In this document: one piece after another, positions 47,775 through 60,228 of the stretch
Numbering within the stretch: the stretch's first letter is position 1
Layout: the number at the start of each line of letters is the position of its first letter
Source of the DNA: Ptiloglossa arizonensis
Lineage: Eukaryota > Arthropoda > Insecta > Hymenoptera > Colletidae
DNA: 64,000 nucleotides
NCBI RefSeq assembly: GCF_051014685.1
Contig: NW_027478385.1
Span: forward strand, 7,502,001-7,566,000
Direction of reading: 5' to 3'
Notes under the pieces: model-generated
The model's input: the letters and a program-made list of their open reading frames with translations, nothing else
Database searches by the model: none
What the model was told of the DNA's origin: nothing
Translations under genes and position numbers: made by a program

Positions 47775-50187
47775 AGGGAAAAAATGCACATACCGTTGTA
47801 ATCGGGCGAGTATCAACTTTCAGATGCAATAGGAATTTTTGGGTTAAGTCAATCCGTTTGCGAGATATGGGACATTGAAGCTAAGGAATGGTTGAGAAGA
47901 CCACAAATTTTTCGCAATTCTGCTGCTCCAAACACTTAACCAGAATGGCCTAGGGAAAAAATACACATACCGTTGTAATCGGGCGAGTTTCTACTTTCAG
48001 ATGCAACAGGAATTTTTGGGTTAGGTCAATCCGTTCGCGAGATATGGGAGTTTGAAGCTAAGAACTGGTTGAGAAGACAACAAATTTTTCGCACTTCTGC
48101 TGCTCCAAACGCTTAACCAGAATGGCCCAGGGAAATAATACACATACCGTTGTAATCGGGCGAGTATCAACTTTCAGATGCAATAGGAATTTTTGGGTTA
48201 GGTCAATCCGTTCGCGAGATATGGGACTTTGAAGCTAAGAAATGGTTGACAAGGCAACAAATTTTTCGCACTTCTGCTGCTCCAATCGCTTAACCAGAAT
48301 GGCCTAGGGGAAAAATACACGTACCGTTCTAATCGGGCGAGTTTCTACTTTCAAATGCAATAGAAATTTTTGGGTTAGTTCAATCCGTTCGCGAGATATG
48401 GGAGTTTGAAGCTAAGAACTGGTTGAGAAGACAACAAATTTTTCGCACTTCTGCTGCTCCAAACGGTTAACCAGAATGGCCCAGGGAAATAATACACATA
48501 CCGTTGTAATCGGACGAGTCTCTACTTTCAGTTACAATAGGAATTTTTGGGTTAGGTCAATCCGTTCGCGAGATATGGGACTTTGAAGCTAAGAAATGGT
48601 TGACAAGACAACAAATTTGTCGCACTTCTGCTGCTCCAATCGCTTAACCAGAATGGCCTAGGGGAAAAATACCCGTACCGTTGTAATCGGACGAGCTTCT
48701 ACTTTCAGTTACAATAGGAATTTTTGGGTTAGGTCAATCCGTTCGCGAGATATGGAACTTTGAAGCTAAGAAATGGTTGAGAAGACAACAAATTTTTCGC
48801 ACTTCTGCTGCTCCAATCGCTTAACCAGAATGGCCTAGGGGAAGAATACCCGTACCGTTGTAATCGGGCGAGTTTCTACTTTCAGATGCAATAGGAATTT
48901 TTGGGTTAGGTCAATCCGTTCGCGAGATATGAGAGTTTGAAGCTAAGAAATGGTTGAGAAGAGAACAAATTTTTCGCAATTCTGCTGCTCCAAACGCTTA
49001 ACCAGAATGGCCTAGGGAAAAAATACACATACAGTTGTAATCGGGCGAGTTTCTACTTTCAGATGCAATAGGAATTTTTGGGTTAGGTCAATCCGTTCGC
49101 GACATATGGGAGTTTGAAGCTAAGAAATGGTTGAGAAGAGAACAAATTATTCGCAATTCTGCTGCTCCAAACGCTTAACCAGAGTGGCCTAGGGAAAAAA
49201 TACACACACCGTTGTAATCGGGCGAGGTTCTACTTTCAAATGCAATAGGAATTTTTGGGTTAGGTCAATCCGTTGCGAGATATGGGAGTTTGAAGACAAG
49301 AAATGGTTGAGAAGGCAAATAATTTTCGCAATTCTGCTGCTCCAAACGCTTAACCAGAATGGCCTAGGTAAAAAATACACATACCGTTGTAATCGGGCGA
49401 GTTTCTACTTTCACATGCAACAGGAATTTTTGGGTTAGGTCAATCCGTTCGCGAGATATGTGAGTTTGAAGCTAAGAACTGGTTGAGAAGACAACAAATT
49501 TTTCGCACTTCTGCTGCTCCAAACGCTTAACCAGAATAGCCCAGGGAGAAAATACACATACCGTTGTAATCGGGCGAGTATCAACTTTCAGATGCAATAG
49601 GAATTTTTGGGTTAGGTCAATCCGTTCGCGAGATATGGGACATTGAAGCTAAGAAATGGTTGAGAAGACAACAAATTTTTCGCACTTCTGCTGCTCCAAA
49701 CGCTTAACCAGAATGGCCTAGGGAAAAAATACCCATACCGTTGTAATCGGACGAGTTTCTACTTTCAGTTACAGTAGGAATTTTTGGGTTAGGTCAATCC
49801 GTTCGCGAGATATGGGACTTTGAAGCTAAGAAATGGTTGACAAGACAACAAATTTGTCGCACTTCTGCTGCTCCAATCGCTTAACCAGAATGGCCTAGGG
49901 GAAAAATACCCGTACCGTTGTAATCGGACGAGCTTCTACTTTCAGTTACAATAGGCATTTTTGGGTTAGGTCAATCCGTTCGCGAGATATGGTACTTTGA
50001 AGCTAAGAAATGGTTGACAAGACAACAAATTTTTCGCACTCCTGCTGCTTCAATCGCTTAACCAGAATGGCCTAGGGGAAGAATACCCATAGCGTTGTAA
50101 TCGGACGAGTTTCTACTTTCAGTTACAATAGGAATTTTTGGGTTAGGTCAATCCGTTCGTGAGATAAGGAACTTTGAAGCTAAGAAA
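47775..50187. repeat. Start of block C
   Basis: T1 and caaacactt monomers pass into T2/gaagaatacccgt modules near 48,490-48,950 and 49,690-50,090, with one T6 near 49,270. The T3/T4 types found in block A modules are replaced here by other monomers. The segment ends where the 1,063-bp repeat begins. No non-satellite sequence is seen. Confidence 0.83.
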
Positions 50188-51250
50188 TGGTTGACAAGGC
50201 AACAAATTTTTCGCACTTTTGCTGCTCCAATCGCTTAACCAGAATGGCCTAGGGGAAAAATACACGTACCGTTGTAATCGGGCGAGTTTCTACTTTCAAA
50301 TGCAATAGGAATTTTAGGGTTAGGCCCATCCGTTCGCGAGATATGAGAGTTTGAAGCTAAGAAATGGTTGAGAAGAGAACATATTTTTCGCAATTCTGCT
50401 GCTCCAAACGCTTAACCAGAATGGCCTAGGGAAAAAATACACATACCGTTGTAATCGGGCGAGTTTCTACTTTCAAATGCAATAGGAAGTTTTGGGTTAG
50501 GCCAATCCGTTCGCGAGATATGGGAGTTTGAAGCTAAGAAATGGTTGAGAAGAGAACAAAATTTTCGCAATTCTGCTGCTCCAAACGCTTAACCAGAATG
50601 GCCTAGGGAAAAAAATACACATACCGTTGTTATCGGGCGAGTTTCTACTTTCAGATGCAACAGGAATTTTTGGGTTAGGTCAATCCGTTCGCGAGATATG
50701 GGAGTTTGAAGCTAGGAACTGGTTGAGAAGACAACAAATTTTTCGCACTTCTGCTGCTCCAAACGCTTAACCAGAATGGCCCAGGGAAAAAATGCACATA
50801 CCGTTGTAATCGGGCGAGTATCAACTTTCAGATGCAATAGGAATTTTTGGGTTAAGTCAATCCGTTCGCGAGATATGGGACATTGAAGCTAAGGAATGGT
50901 TGAGAAGACCACAAATTTTTCGCAATTCTGCTGCTCCAAACACTTAACCAGAATGGCCTAGGGAAAAAATACACATACCGTTGTAATCGGGCGAGTTTCT
51001 ACTTTCAGATGCAACAGGAATTTTTGGGTTATGTCAATCCGTTCGCGAGATATGGGAGTTTGAAGCTAAGAACTGGTTGAGAAGACAACAAATTTTTCGC
51101 ACTTCTGCTGCTCCAAACGCTTAACCAGAATGGCCCAGGGAAATAATACACATACCGTTGTAATCGGGCGAGTATCAACTTTCAGATGCAATAGGAATTT
51201 TTGGGTTAGGTCAATCCGTTCGCGAGATATGGGAGTTTGAAGCTAAGAAC
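50188..51250. repeat. 6-monomer higher-order repeat, copy 1 (1,063 bp)
   Basis: This is the first of three tandem units: T7, caaatgc/gaagttttggg, T9, T1 (tgcacatacc), caaacactt and T1 (gggaaataatac) monomers. It starts where aaatgg here and aactgg in the next copy diverge. It is distinguished by cgcttaaccaga near 50,589 (the other copies read cgcttaagcaga) and gggttatgtc near 51,029. Confidence 0.92.
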
Positions 51251-52313
51251 TGGTTGACAAGGCAACAAATTTTTCGCACTTTTGCTGCTCCAATCGCTTA
51301 ACCAGAATGGCCTAGGGGAAAAATACACGTACCGTTGTAATCGGGCGAGTTTCTACTTTCAAATGCAATAGGAATTTTAGGGTTAGCCCCATCCGTTCGC
51401 GAGATATGAGAGTTTGAAGCTAAGAAATGGTTGAGAAGAGAACATATTTTTCGCAATTCTGCTGCTCCAAACGCTTAACCAGAATGGCCTAGGGAAAAAA
51501 TACACATACCGTTGTAATCGGGCGAGTTTCTACTTTCAAATGCAATAGGAAGTTTTGGGTTAGGCCAATCCGTTCGCGAGATATGGGAGTTTGAAGCTAA
51601 GAAATGGTTGAGAAGAGAACAAAATTTTCGCAATTCTGCTGCTCCAAACGCTTAAGCAGAATGGCCTAGGGAAAAAAATACACATACCGTTGTTATCGGG
51701 CGAGTTTCTACTTTCAGATGCAACAGGAATTTTTGGGTTAGGTCAATCCGTTCGCGAGATATGGGAGTTTGAAGCTAGGAACTGGTTGAGAAGACAACAA
51801 ATTTTTCGCACTTCTGCTGCTCCAAACGCTTAACCAGAATGGCCCAGGGAAAAAATGCACATACCGTTGTAATCGGGCGAGTATCAACTTTCAGATGCAA
51901 TAGGAATTTTTGGGTTAAGTCAATCCGTTCGCGAGATATGGGACATTGAAGCTAAGGAATGGTTGAGAAGACCACAAATTTTTCGCAATTCTGCTGCTCC
52001 AAACACTTAACCAGAATGGCCTAGGGAAAAAATACACATACCGTTGTAATCGGGCGAGTTTCTACTTTCAGATGCAACAGGAATTTTTGGGTTAGGTCAA
52101 TCCGTTCGCGAGATATGGGAGTTTGAAGCTAAGAACTGGTTGAGAAGACAACAAATTTTTCGCACTTCTGCTGCTCCAAACGCTTAACCAGAATGGCCCA
52201 GGGAAATAATACACATACCGTTGTAATCGGGCGAGTATCAACTTTCAGATGCAATAGGAATTTTTGGGTTAGGTCAATCCGTTCGCGAGATATGGGAGTT
52301 TGAAGCTAAGAAC
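51251..52313. repeat. 6-monomer higher-order repeat, copy 2 (1,063 bp)
   Basis: This is offset by 1,063 bp from copy 1. The tcgcactttt markers lie at 50,211, 51,274 and 52,337. It shares cgcttaagcaga (near 51,652) with copy 3 and has a private ttagccccatcc near 51,386. Confidence 0.93.
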
Positions 52314-53407
52314 TGGTTGACAAGGCAACAAATTTTTCGCACTTTTGCTGCTCCAATCGCTTAACCAGAATGGCCTAGGGGAAAAATACACGTACCGTTG
52401 TAATCGGCCGAGTTTCTACTTTCAAATGCAATAGGAATTTTAGGGTTAGGCCCATCCGTTCGCGAGATATGAGAGTTTGAAGCTAAGAAATGGTTGAGAA
52501 GAGAACATATTTTTCGCAATTCTGCTGCTCCAAACGCTTAACCAGAATGGCCTAGGGAAAAAATACACATACCGTTGTAATCGGGCGAGTTTCTACTTTC
52601 AAATGCAATAGGAAGTTTTGGGTTAGGCCAATCCGTTCGCGAGATATGGGAGTTTGAAGCTAAGAAATGGTTGAGAAGAGAACAAAATTTTCGCAATTCT
52701 GCTGCTCCAAACGCTTAAGCAGAATGGCCTAGGGAAAAAAATACACATACCGTTGTTATCGGGCGAGTTTCTACTTTCAGATGCAACAGGAATTTTTGGG
52801 TTAGGTCAATCCGTTCGCGAGATATGGGAGTTTGAAGCTAGGAACTGGTTGAGAAGACAACAAATTTTTCGCACTTCTGCTGCTCCAAACGCTTAACCAG
52901 AATGGCCCAGGGAAAAAATGCACATACCGTTGTAATCGGGCGAGTATCAACTTTCAGATGCAATAGGAATTTTTGGGTTAAGTCAATCCGTTCGCGAGAT
53001 ATGGGACATTGAAGCTAAGGAATGGTTGAGAAGACCACAAATTTTTCGCAATTCTGCTGCTCCAAACACTTAACCAGAATGGCCTAGGGAAAAAATACAC
53101 ATACCGTTGTAATCGGGCGAGTTTCTACTTTCAGATGCAACAGGAATTTTTGGGTTAGGTCAATCCGTTCGCGAGATATGGGAGTTTGAAGCTAAGAACT
53201 GGTTGAGAAGACAACAAATTTTTCGCACTTCTGCTGCTCCAAACGCTTAACCAGAATGGCCCAGGGAAATAATACACATACCGTTGTAATCGGGCGAGTA
53301 TCAACTTTCAGATGCAATAGGAATTTTTGGGTTAGGTCAATCCGTTCGCGAGATATGGGAGTTTGAAGCTAAGAACTGGTTGACAAGGCAACAAATTTTT
53401 CGCACTT
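52314..53407. repeat. 6-monomer higher-order repeat, copy 3 (1,063 bp plus 31 bp)
   Basis: This is the third tandem unit, with homology running 31 bp past the unit end to 53,407, where cacttctg replaces cacttttg. It has a private tcggccgag near 52,407. Shared cgcttaagcaga places copies 2 and 3 as nearest relatives. Confidence 0.92.
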
Positions 53408-55335
53408 CTGCTGCTCCAAACGCTTAACCAGAATAGCCCAGGGAAAAAATACACATACCGTTGTAATCGGGCGAGTATCAACTTTCAGATGCAATAGGAA
53501 TTTTTGGGTTAGGTCAATCCGTTCGCGAGATATGGGACATTGAAGCTAAGAAATGGTTGAGAAGACAACAAATTTTTCGCACTTCTGCTGCTCCAAACGC
53601 TTAACCAGAGTGGCCTAGGGAAAAATACCCATACCGTTGTAATCGGACGAGTCTCTACTTTCAGTTACAATAGGAATTTTTGGGTTAGGTCAATCCGTTC
53701 GCGAGATATGGGACTTTGAAGCTAAGAAATGGTTGACAAGACAACAAATTTGTCGCACTTCTGCTGCTCCAATCGCTTAACCAGAATGGCCTAGGGGAAA
53801 AATACCCGTACCGTTGTAATCGGACGAGCTTCTACTTTCAGTTACAATAGGCATTTTTGGGTTAGGTCAATCCGTTCGCGAGATATGGAACTTTGAAGCT
53901 AAGAAATGGTTGACAAGACAACAAATTTTTCGCACTCCTGCTGCTTCAATCGCTTAACCAGAATGGCCTAGGGGAAGAATACCCGTACCGTTGTAATCGT
54001 GCGAGTTTCTACTTTCAGATGCAATAGGAATTTTTGGGTTAGGTCAATCCGTTCGCGAGATATGAGAGTTTGAAGCTAAGAAATGGTTGAGAAGAGAACA
54101 AATTTTTCGCAATTCTGCTGCTCCAAACGCTTAACCAGAATGGCCTAGAGAAAAAATGCACGTACCGTTGTGATCGGGCGAGTTTCTACTTTCAAATGCA
54201 ATAGGAATTTTTGGGTTAGGTCTATCCGTTCGCGAGATATGGGAGTTTGATGCTAAGAAACGGTTGAGAAGAGAACAAATTTTTCGCAATTCTGCTGCTC
54301 CAAACGCTTAACCAGAAAGGCCTAAGGAAAAAATACACATACCTTTGTAATCGGGCGAGTTTCTACTTTCAAATGCAATAGGAATTTTTGGGTTAGGTCA
54401 ATCCGTTCGCGACATATGGGAGTTTGAAGCTAAGAAATGGTTGAGAAGAGAACAAATTATTCGCAATTCTGCTGCTCCAAACGCTTAACCAGAGTGGCCT
54501 AGGGAAAAAATACACACACCGTTGTAATCGGGCGAGTTTCTACTTTCAAATGCAATAGGAATTTTTGGGTTAGGTCAATCCGTTGCGAGATATGGGACTT
54601 GGAAGACAAGAAATGGTTGAGAAGGCAAATAATTTTCGCAATTCTGCTGCTCCAAACGCTTAACCAGAATGGCCTAGGTAAAAAATACACATACCGTTGT
54701 AATCGGGCGAGTTTCTACTTTCAGATGCAACAGGAATTTTTGGGTTAGGTCAATCCGTTCGCGAGATATGGGAGTTTGAAGCTAAGAACTGGTTGAGAAG
54801 ACAACAAACTTTTCGCACTTCTGCTGCTCCAAACGCTTAACCAGAATGGCCTAGAGAAAAAATGCACGTACCGTTGTAATCGGGCGAGTTTCTACTTTCA
54901 GATGCAATAGAAATTTTTGGGTTAGTTCAATCCGTTCGCGAGATATGGGAAATTGAAGCTAAGAAACGGTTGAGAAGAGAACAAATTTTTCGCAATTCTG
55001 CTGCTCCAAACGCTTAACCAGAAAGGCCTAGGGAAAAAAATACACATACCGTTGTTATCGGGCGAGTTTCTACTTTCAGATGCAACAGGAATTTTTGGGT
55101 TAGGTCAATCCGTTCGCGAGATATGGGAGTTTGAAGCTAGGAACTGGTTGAGAAGACAACAAATTTTTCGCACTTCTGCTGCTCCAAACGCTTAACCAGA
55201 ATGGCCCAGGGAAAAAATGCACATACCGTTGTAATCGGGCGAGTATCAACTTTCAGATGCAATAGGAATTTTTGGGTTAAGTCAATCCGTTCGCGAGATA
55301 TGGGACATTGAAGCTAAGGAATGGTTGAGAAGACC
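53408..55335. repeat. Block C segment with T10-T2-T3-T4 module and last T6
   Basis: Positions 53,433-54,350 match 55,555-56,472 at offset 2,122 bp (12 monomers): T1 with aatagccc, T10, T2 with ggcattttt, gaagaatacccgt, T3 and T4. A T6 (deletion near 54,583, private gacttggaag) and T9-T1 monomers follow. Confidence 0.85.
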
Positions 55336-57221
55336 ACAAATTTTTCGCACTTCTGCTGCTCCAAACGCTTAACCAGAATGGCCCAGGGAAATAATACACA
55401 TACCGTTGTAATCGGGCGAGTATCAACTTTCAGATGCAATAGGAATTTTTGGGTTAGGTCAATCCGTTCGCGAGATATGGGAGTTTGAAGCTAAGAACTG
55501 GTTGACAAGGCAACAAATTTTGCGCACTTCTGCTGCTCCAAACGCTTAACCAGAATAGCCCAGGGAAAAAATACACATACCGTTGTAATCGGGCGAGTAT
55601 CAACTTTCAGATGCAATAGGAATTTTTGGGTTAGGTCAATCCGTTCGCGAGATATGGGACATTGAAGCTAAGAAATGGTTGAGAAGACAACAAATTTTTC
55701 GCACTTCTGCTGCTCCAAACGCTTAACCAGAGTGGCCTAGGGAAAAATACCCATACCGTTGTAATCGGACGAGCCTCTACTTTCAGTTACAATAGGAATT
55801 TTTGGGTTAGGTCAATCCGTTCGCGAGATATGGGACTTTGAAGCTAAGAAATGGTTGACAAGACAACAAATTTGTCGCACTTCTGCTGCTCCAATCGCTT
55901 AACCAGAATGGCCTAGGGGAAAAATACCCGTACCGTTGTAATCGGACGAGCTTCTACTTTCAGTTACAATAGGCATTTTTGGGTTAGGTCAATCCGTTCG
56001 CGAGATATGGAACTTTGAAGCTAAGAAATGGTTGACAAGACAACAAATTTTTCGCACTCCTGCTGCTTCAATCGCTTAACCAGAATGGCCTAGGGGAAGA
56101 ATACCCGTACCGTTGTAATCGTGCGAGTTTCTACTTTCAGATGCAATAGGAATTTTTGGGTTAGGTCAATCCGTTCGCGAGATATGAGAGTTTGAAGCTA
56201 AGAAATGGTTGAGAAGAGAACAAATTTTTCGCAATTCTGCTGCTCCAAACGCTTAACCAGAATGGCCTAGAGAAAAAATGCACGTACCGTTGTGATCGGG
56301 CGAGTTTCTACTTTCAAATGCAATAGGAATTTTTGGGTTAGGTCTATCCGTTCGCGAGATATGGGAGTTTGATGCTAAGAAACGGTTGAGAAGAGAACAA
56401 ATTTTTCGCAATTCTGCTGCTCCAAACGCTTAACCAGAAAGGCCTAAGGAAAAAATACACATACCTTTGTAATCGGGCGAGTATCAACTTTCAGATGCAA
56501 TAGGAATTTTTGGGTTAGGTCAATCCGTTCGCGAGATATGGGAGTTTGAAGCTAAGAACTGGTTGACAAGGCAACAAATTTTTCGCACTTCTGCTGCTCC
56601 AAACGCTTAACCAGAATAGCCCAGGGAAAAAATACACATACCGTTGTAATCGGGCGAGTATCAACTTTCAGATGCAATAGGAATTTTTGGGTTAGGTCAA
56701 TCCGTTCGCGAGATATGGGACATTGAAGCTAAGAAATGGTTGAGAAGACAACAAATTTTTCGCACTTCTGCTGCTCCAAACGCTTAACCAGAGTGGCCTA
56801 GGGAAAAATACCCATACCGTTGTAATCGGACGAGTCTCTACTTTCAGTTACAATAGGAATTTTTGGGTTAGGTCAATCCGTTCGCGAGATATGGGACTTT
56901 GAAGCTAAGAAATGGTTGACAAGACAACAAATTTGTCGCACTTCTGCTGCTCCAATCGCTTAACCAGAATGGCCTAGGGGAAAAATACCCGTACCGTTGT
57001 AATCGGACGAGCTTCTACTTTCAGTTACAATAGGCATTTTTGGGTTAGGTCAATCCGTTCGCGAGATATGGAACTTTGAAGCTAAGAAATGGTTGAAAAG
57101 ACAACAAATTTTTCGCACTCCTGCTGCTTCAATCGCTTAACCAGAATGGCCTAGGGGAAGAATACCCGTACCGTTGTAATCGTGCGAGTTTCTACTTTCA
57201 GATGCAATAGGAATTTTTGGG
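55336..57221. repeat. 11-monomer version of the block C repeat
   Basis: This matches 57,281-59,154 at offset 1,945 bp. Markers include ttttgcgcac (about 55,518 and 57,463), aatagccc (55,555 and 57,500; 56,616 and 58,561) and ttgaaaagac (about 57,093 and 59,038). It lacks the six monomers that follow in the 17-monomer copies. The join is inside one monomer at 57,209-57,221. Confidence 0.9.
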
Positions 57222-60200
57222 TGAGGTCAATCCGTTAGCGAGATATGGGAGTTTGAAGCTAAGAACTGGTTGAGAAGACAACAAATTTTTCGCACTTCTG
57301 CTGCTCCAAACGCTTAACCAGAATGGCCCAGGGAAATAATACACATACCGTTGTAATCGGGCGAGTATCAACTTTCAGATGCAATAGGAATTTTTGGGTT
57401 AGGTCAATCCGTTCGCGAGATATGGGAGTTTGAAGCTAAGAACTGGTTGACAAGGCAACAAATTTTGCGCACTTCTGCTGCTCCAAACGCTTAACCAGAA
57501 TAGCCCAGGGAAAAAATACACATACCGTTGTAATCGGGCGAGTATCAACTTTCAGATGCAATAGGAATTTTTGGGTTAGGTCAATCCGTTCGCGAGATAT
57601 GGGACATTGAAGCTAAGAAATGGTTGAGAAGACAACAAATTTTTCGCACTTCTGCTGCTCCAAACGCTTAACCAGAGTGGCCTAGGGAAAAATACCCATA
57701 CCGTTGTAATCGGACGAGCCTCTACTTTCAGTTACAATAGGAATTTTTGGGTTAGGTCAATCCGTTCGCGAGATATGGGACTTTGAAGCTAAGAAATGGT
57801 TGACAAGACAACAAATTTGTCGCACTTCTGCTGCTCCAATCGCTTAACCAGAATGGCCTAGGGGAAAAATACCCGTACCGTTGTAATCGGACGAGCTTCT
57901 ACTTTCAGTTACAATAGGCATTTTTGGGTTAGGTCAATCCGTTCGCGAGATATGGAACTTTGAAGCTAAGAAATGGTTGACAAGACAACAAATTTTTCGC
58001 ACTCCTGCTGCTTCAATCGCTTAACCAGAATGGCCTAGGGGAAGAATACCCGTACCGTTGTAATCGTGCGAGTTTCTACTTTCAGATGCAATAGGAATTT
58101 TTGGGTTAGGTCAATCCGTTCGCGAGATATGAGAGTTTGAAGCTAAGAAATGGTTGAGAAGAGAACAAATTTTTCGCAATTCTGCTGCTCCAAACGCTTA
58201 ACCAGAATGGCCTAGAGAAAAAATGCACGTACCGTTGTGATCGGGCGAGTTTCTACTTTCAAATGCAATAGGAATTTTTGGGTTAGGTCTATCCGTTCGC
58301 GAGATATGGGAGTTTGATGCTAAGAAACGGTTGAGAAGAGAACAAATTTTTCGCAATTCTGCTGCTCCAAACGCTTAACCAGAAAGGCCTAAGGAAAAAA
58401 TACACATACCTTTGTAATCGGGCGAGTATCAACTTTCAGATGCAATAGGAATTTTTGGGTTAGGTCAATCCGTTCGCGAGATATGGGAGTTTGAAGCTAA
58501 GAACTGGTTGACAAGGCAACAAATTTTTCGCACTTCTGCTGCTCCAAACGCTTAACCAGAATAGCCCAGGGAAAAAATACACATACCGTTGTAATCGGGC
58601 GAGTATCAACTTTCAGATGCAATAGGAATTTTTGGGTTAGGTCAATCCGTTCGCGAGATATGGGACATTGAAGCTAAGAAATGGTTGAGAAGACAACAAA
58701 TTTTTCGCACTTCTGCTGCTCCAAACGCTTAACCAGAGTGGCCTAGGGAAAAATACCCATACCGTTGTAATCGGACGAGTCTCTACTTTCAGTTACAATA
58801 GGAATTTTTGGGTTAGGTCAATCCGTTCGCGAGATATGGGACTTTGAAGCTAAGAAATGGTTGACAAGACAACAAATTTGTCGCACTTCTGCTGCTCCAA
58901 TCGCTTAACCAGAATGGCCTAGGGGAAAAATACCCGTACCGTTGTAATCGGACGAGCTTCTACTTTCAGTTACAATAGGCATTTTTGGGTTAGGTCAATC
59001 CGTTCGCGAGATATGGAACTTTGAAGCTAAGAAATGGTTGAAAAGACAACAAATTTTTCGCACTCCTGCTGCTTCAATCGCTTAACCAGAATGGCCTAGG
59101 GGAAGAATACCCGTACCGTTGTAATCGTGCGAGTTTCTACTTTCAGATGCAATAGGAATTTTTGGGTTAGGTCAATCCGTTCGCGAGATATGAGAGTTTG
59201 AAGCTAAGAAATGGTTGAGAAGAGAACAAATTTTTCGCACTTCTGCTGCTCCAAACGCTTAACCAGAGTGGCCTAGGGAAAAATACCCATACCGTTGTAA
59301 TCGGACGAGCTTCTACTTTCAGTTACAATAGGCATTTTTGGGTTAGGTCAATCCGTTCGCGAGATATGGAACTTTGAAGCTAAGAAATGGTTGACAAGAC
59401 AACAAATTTTTCGCACTCCTGCTGCTTCAATCGCTTAACCAGAATGGCCTAGGGGAAGAATACCCGTACCGTTGTAATCGTGCGAGTTTCTACTTTCAGA
59501 TGCAATAGGAATTTTTGGGTTAGGTCAATCCGTTCGCGAGATATGAGAGTTTGAAGCTAAGAAATGGTTGAGAAGAGAACAAATTTTTCGCAATTCTGCT
59601 GCTCCAAACGCTTAACCAGAATGGCCTAGAGAAAAAATGCACGTACCGTTGTGATCGGGCGAGTTTCTACTTTCAAATGCAATAGGAATTTTTGGGTTAG
59701 GTCTATCCGTTCGCGAGATATGGGAGTTTGATGCTAAGAAACGGTTGAGAAGAGAACAAATTTTTCGCAATTCTGCTGCTCCAAACGCTTAACCAGAAAG
59801 GCCTAGGGAAAAAAATACACATACCGTTGTTATCGGGCGAGTTTCTACTTTCAGATGCAACAGGAATTTTTGGGTTAGGTCAATCCGTTCGCGAGATATG
59901 GGAGTTTGAAGCTAGGAACTGGTTGAGAAGACAACAAATTTTTCGCACTTCTGCTGCTCCAAACGCTTAACCAGAATGGCCCAGGGAAAAAATGCACATA
60001 CCGTTGTAATCGGGCGAGTATCAACTTTCAGATGCAATAGGAATTTTTGGGTTAAGTCAATCCGTTCGCGAGATATGGGACATTGAAGCTAAGGAATGGT
60101 TGAGAAGACCACAAATTTTTCGCAATTCTGCTGCTCCAAACACTTAACCAGAATGGCCTAGGGAAAAAATACACATACCGTTGTAATCGGGCGAGTTTCT

Positions 60201-60228
60201 ACTTTCAGATGCAACAGGAATTTTTGGG
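57222..60228. repeat. 17-monomer higher-order repeat, copy 1 (3,007 bp)
   Basis: The unit begins at the private gggtgagg marker (57,219, 60,226 and 63,233, exactly 3,007 bp apart). aatagccc sites at 57,500 and 58,561 recur at 60,507/61,568 and 63,514. The order holds two T10-T2-gaagaatacccgt-T3-T4-like runs, then a T10/T2 hybrid, T3, T9, T1 and caaacactt monomers. A private ccgttagcgag occurs near 57,235. Confidence 0.94.
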
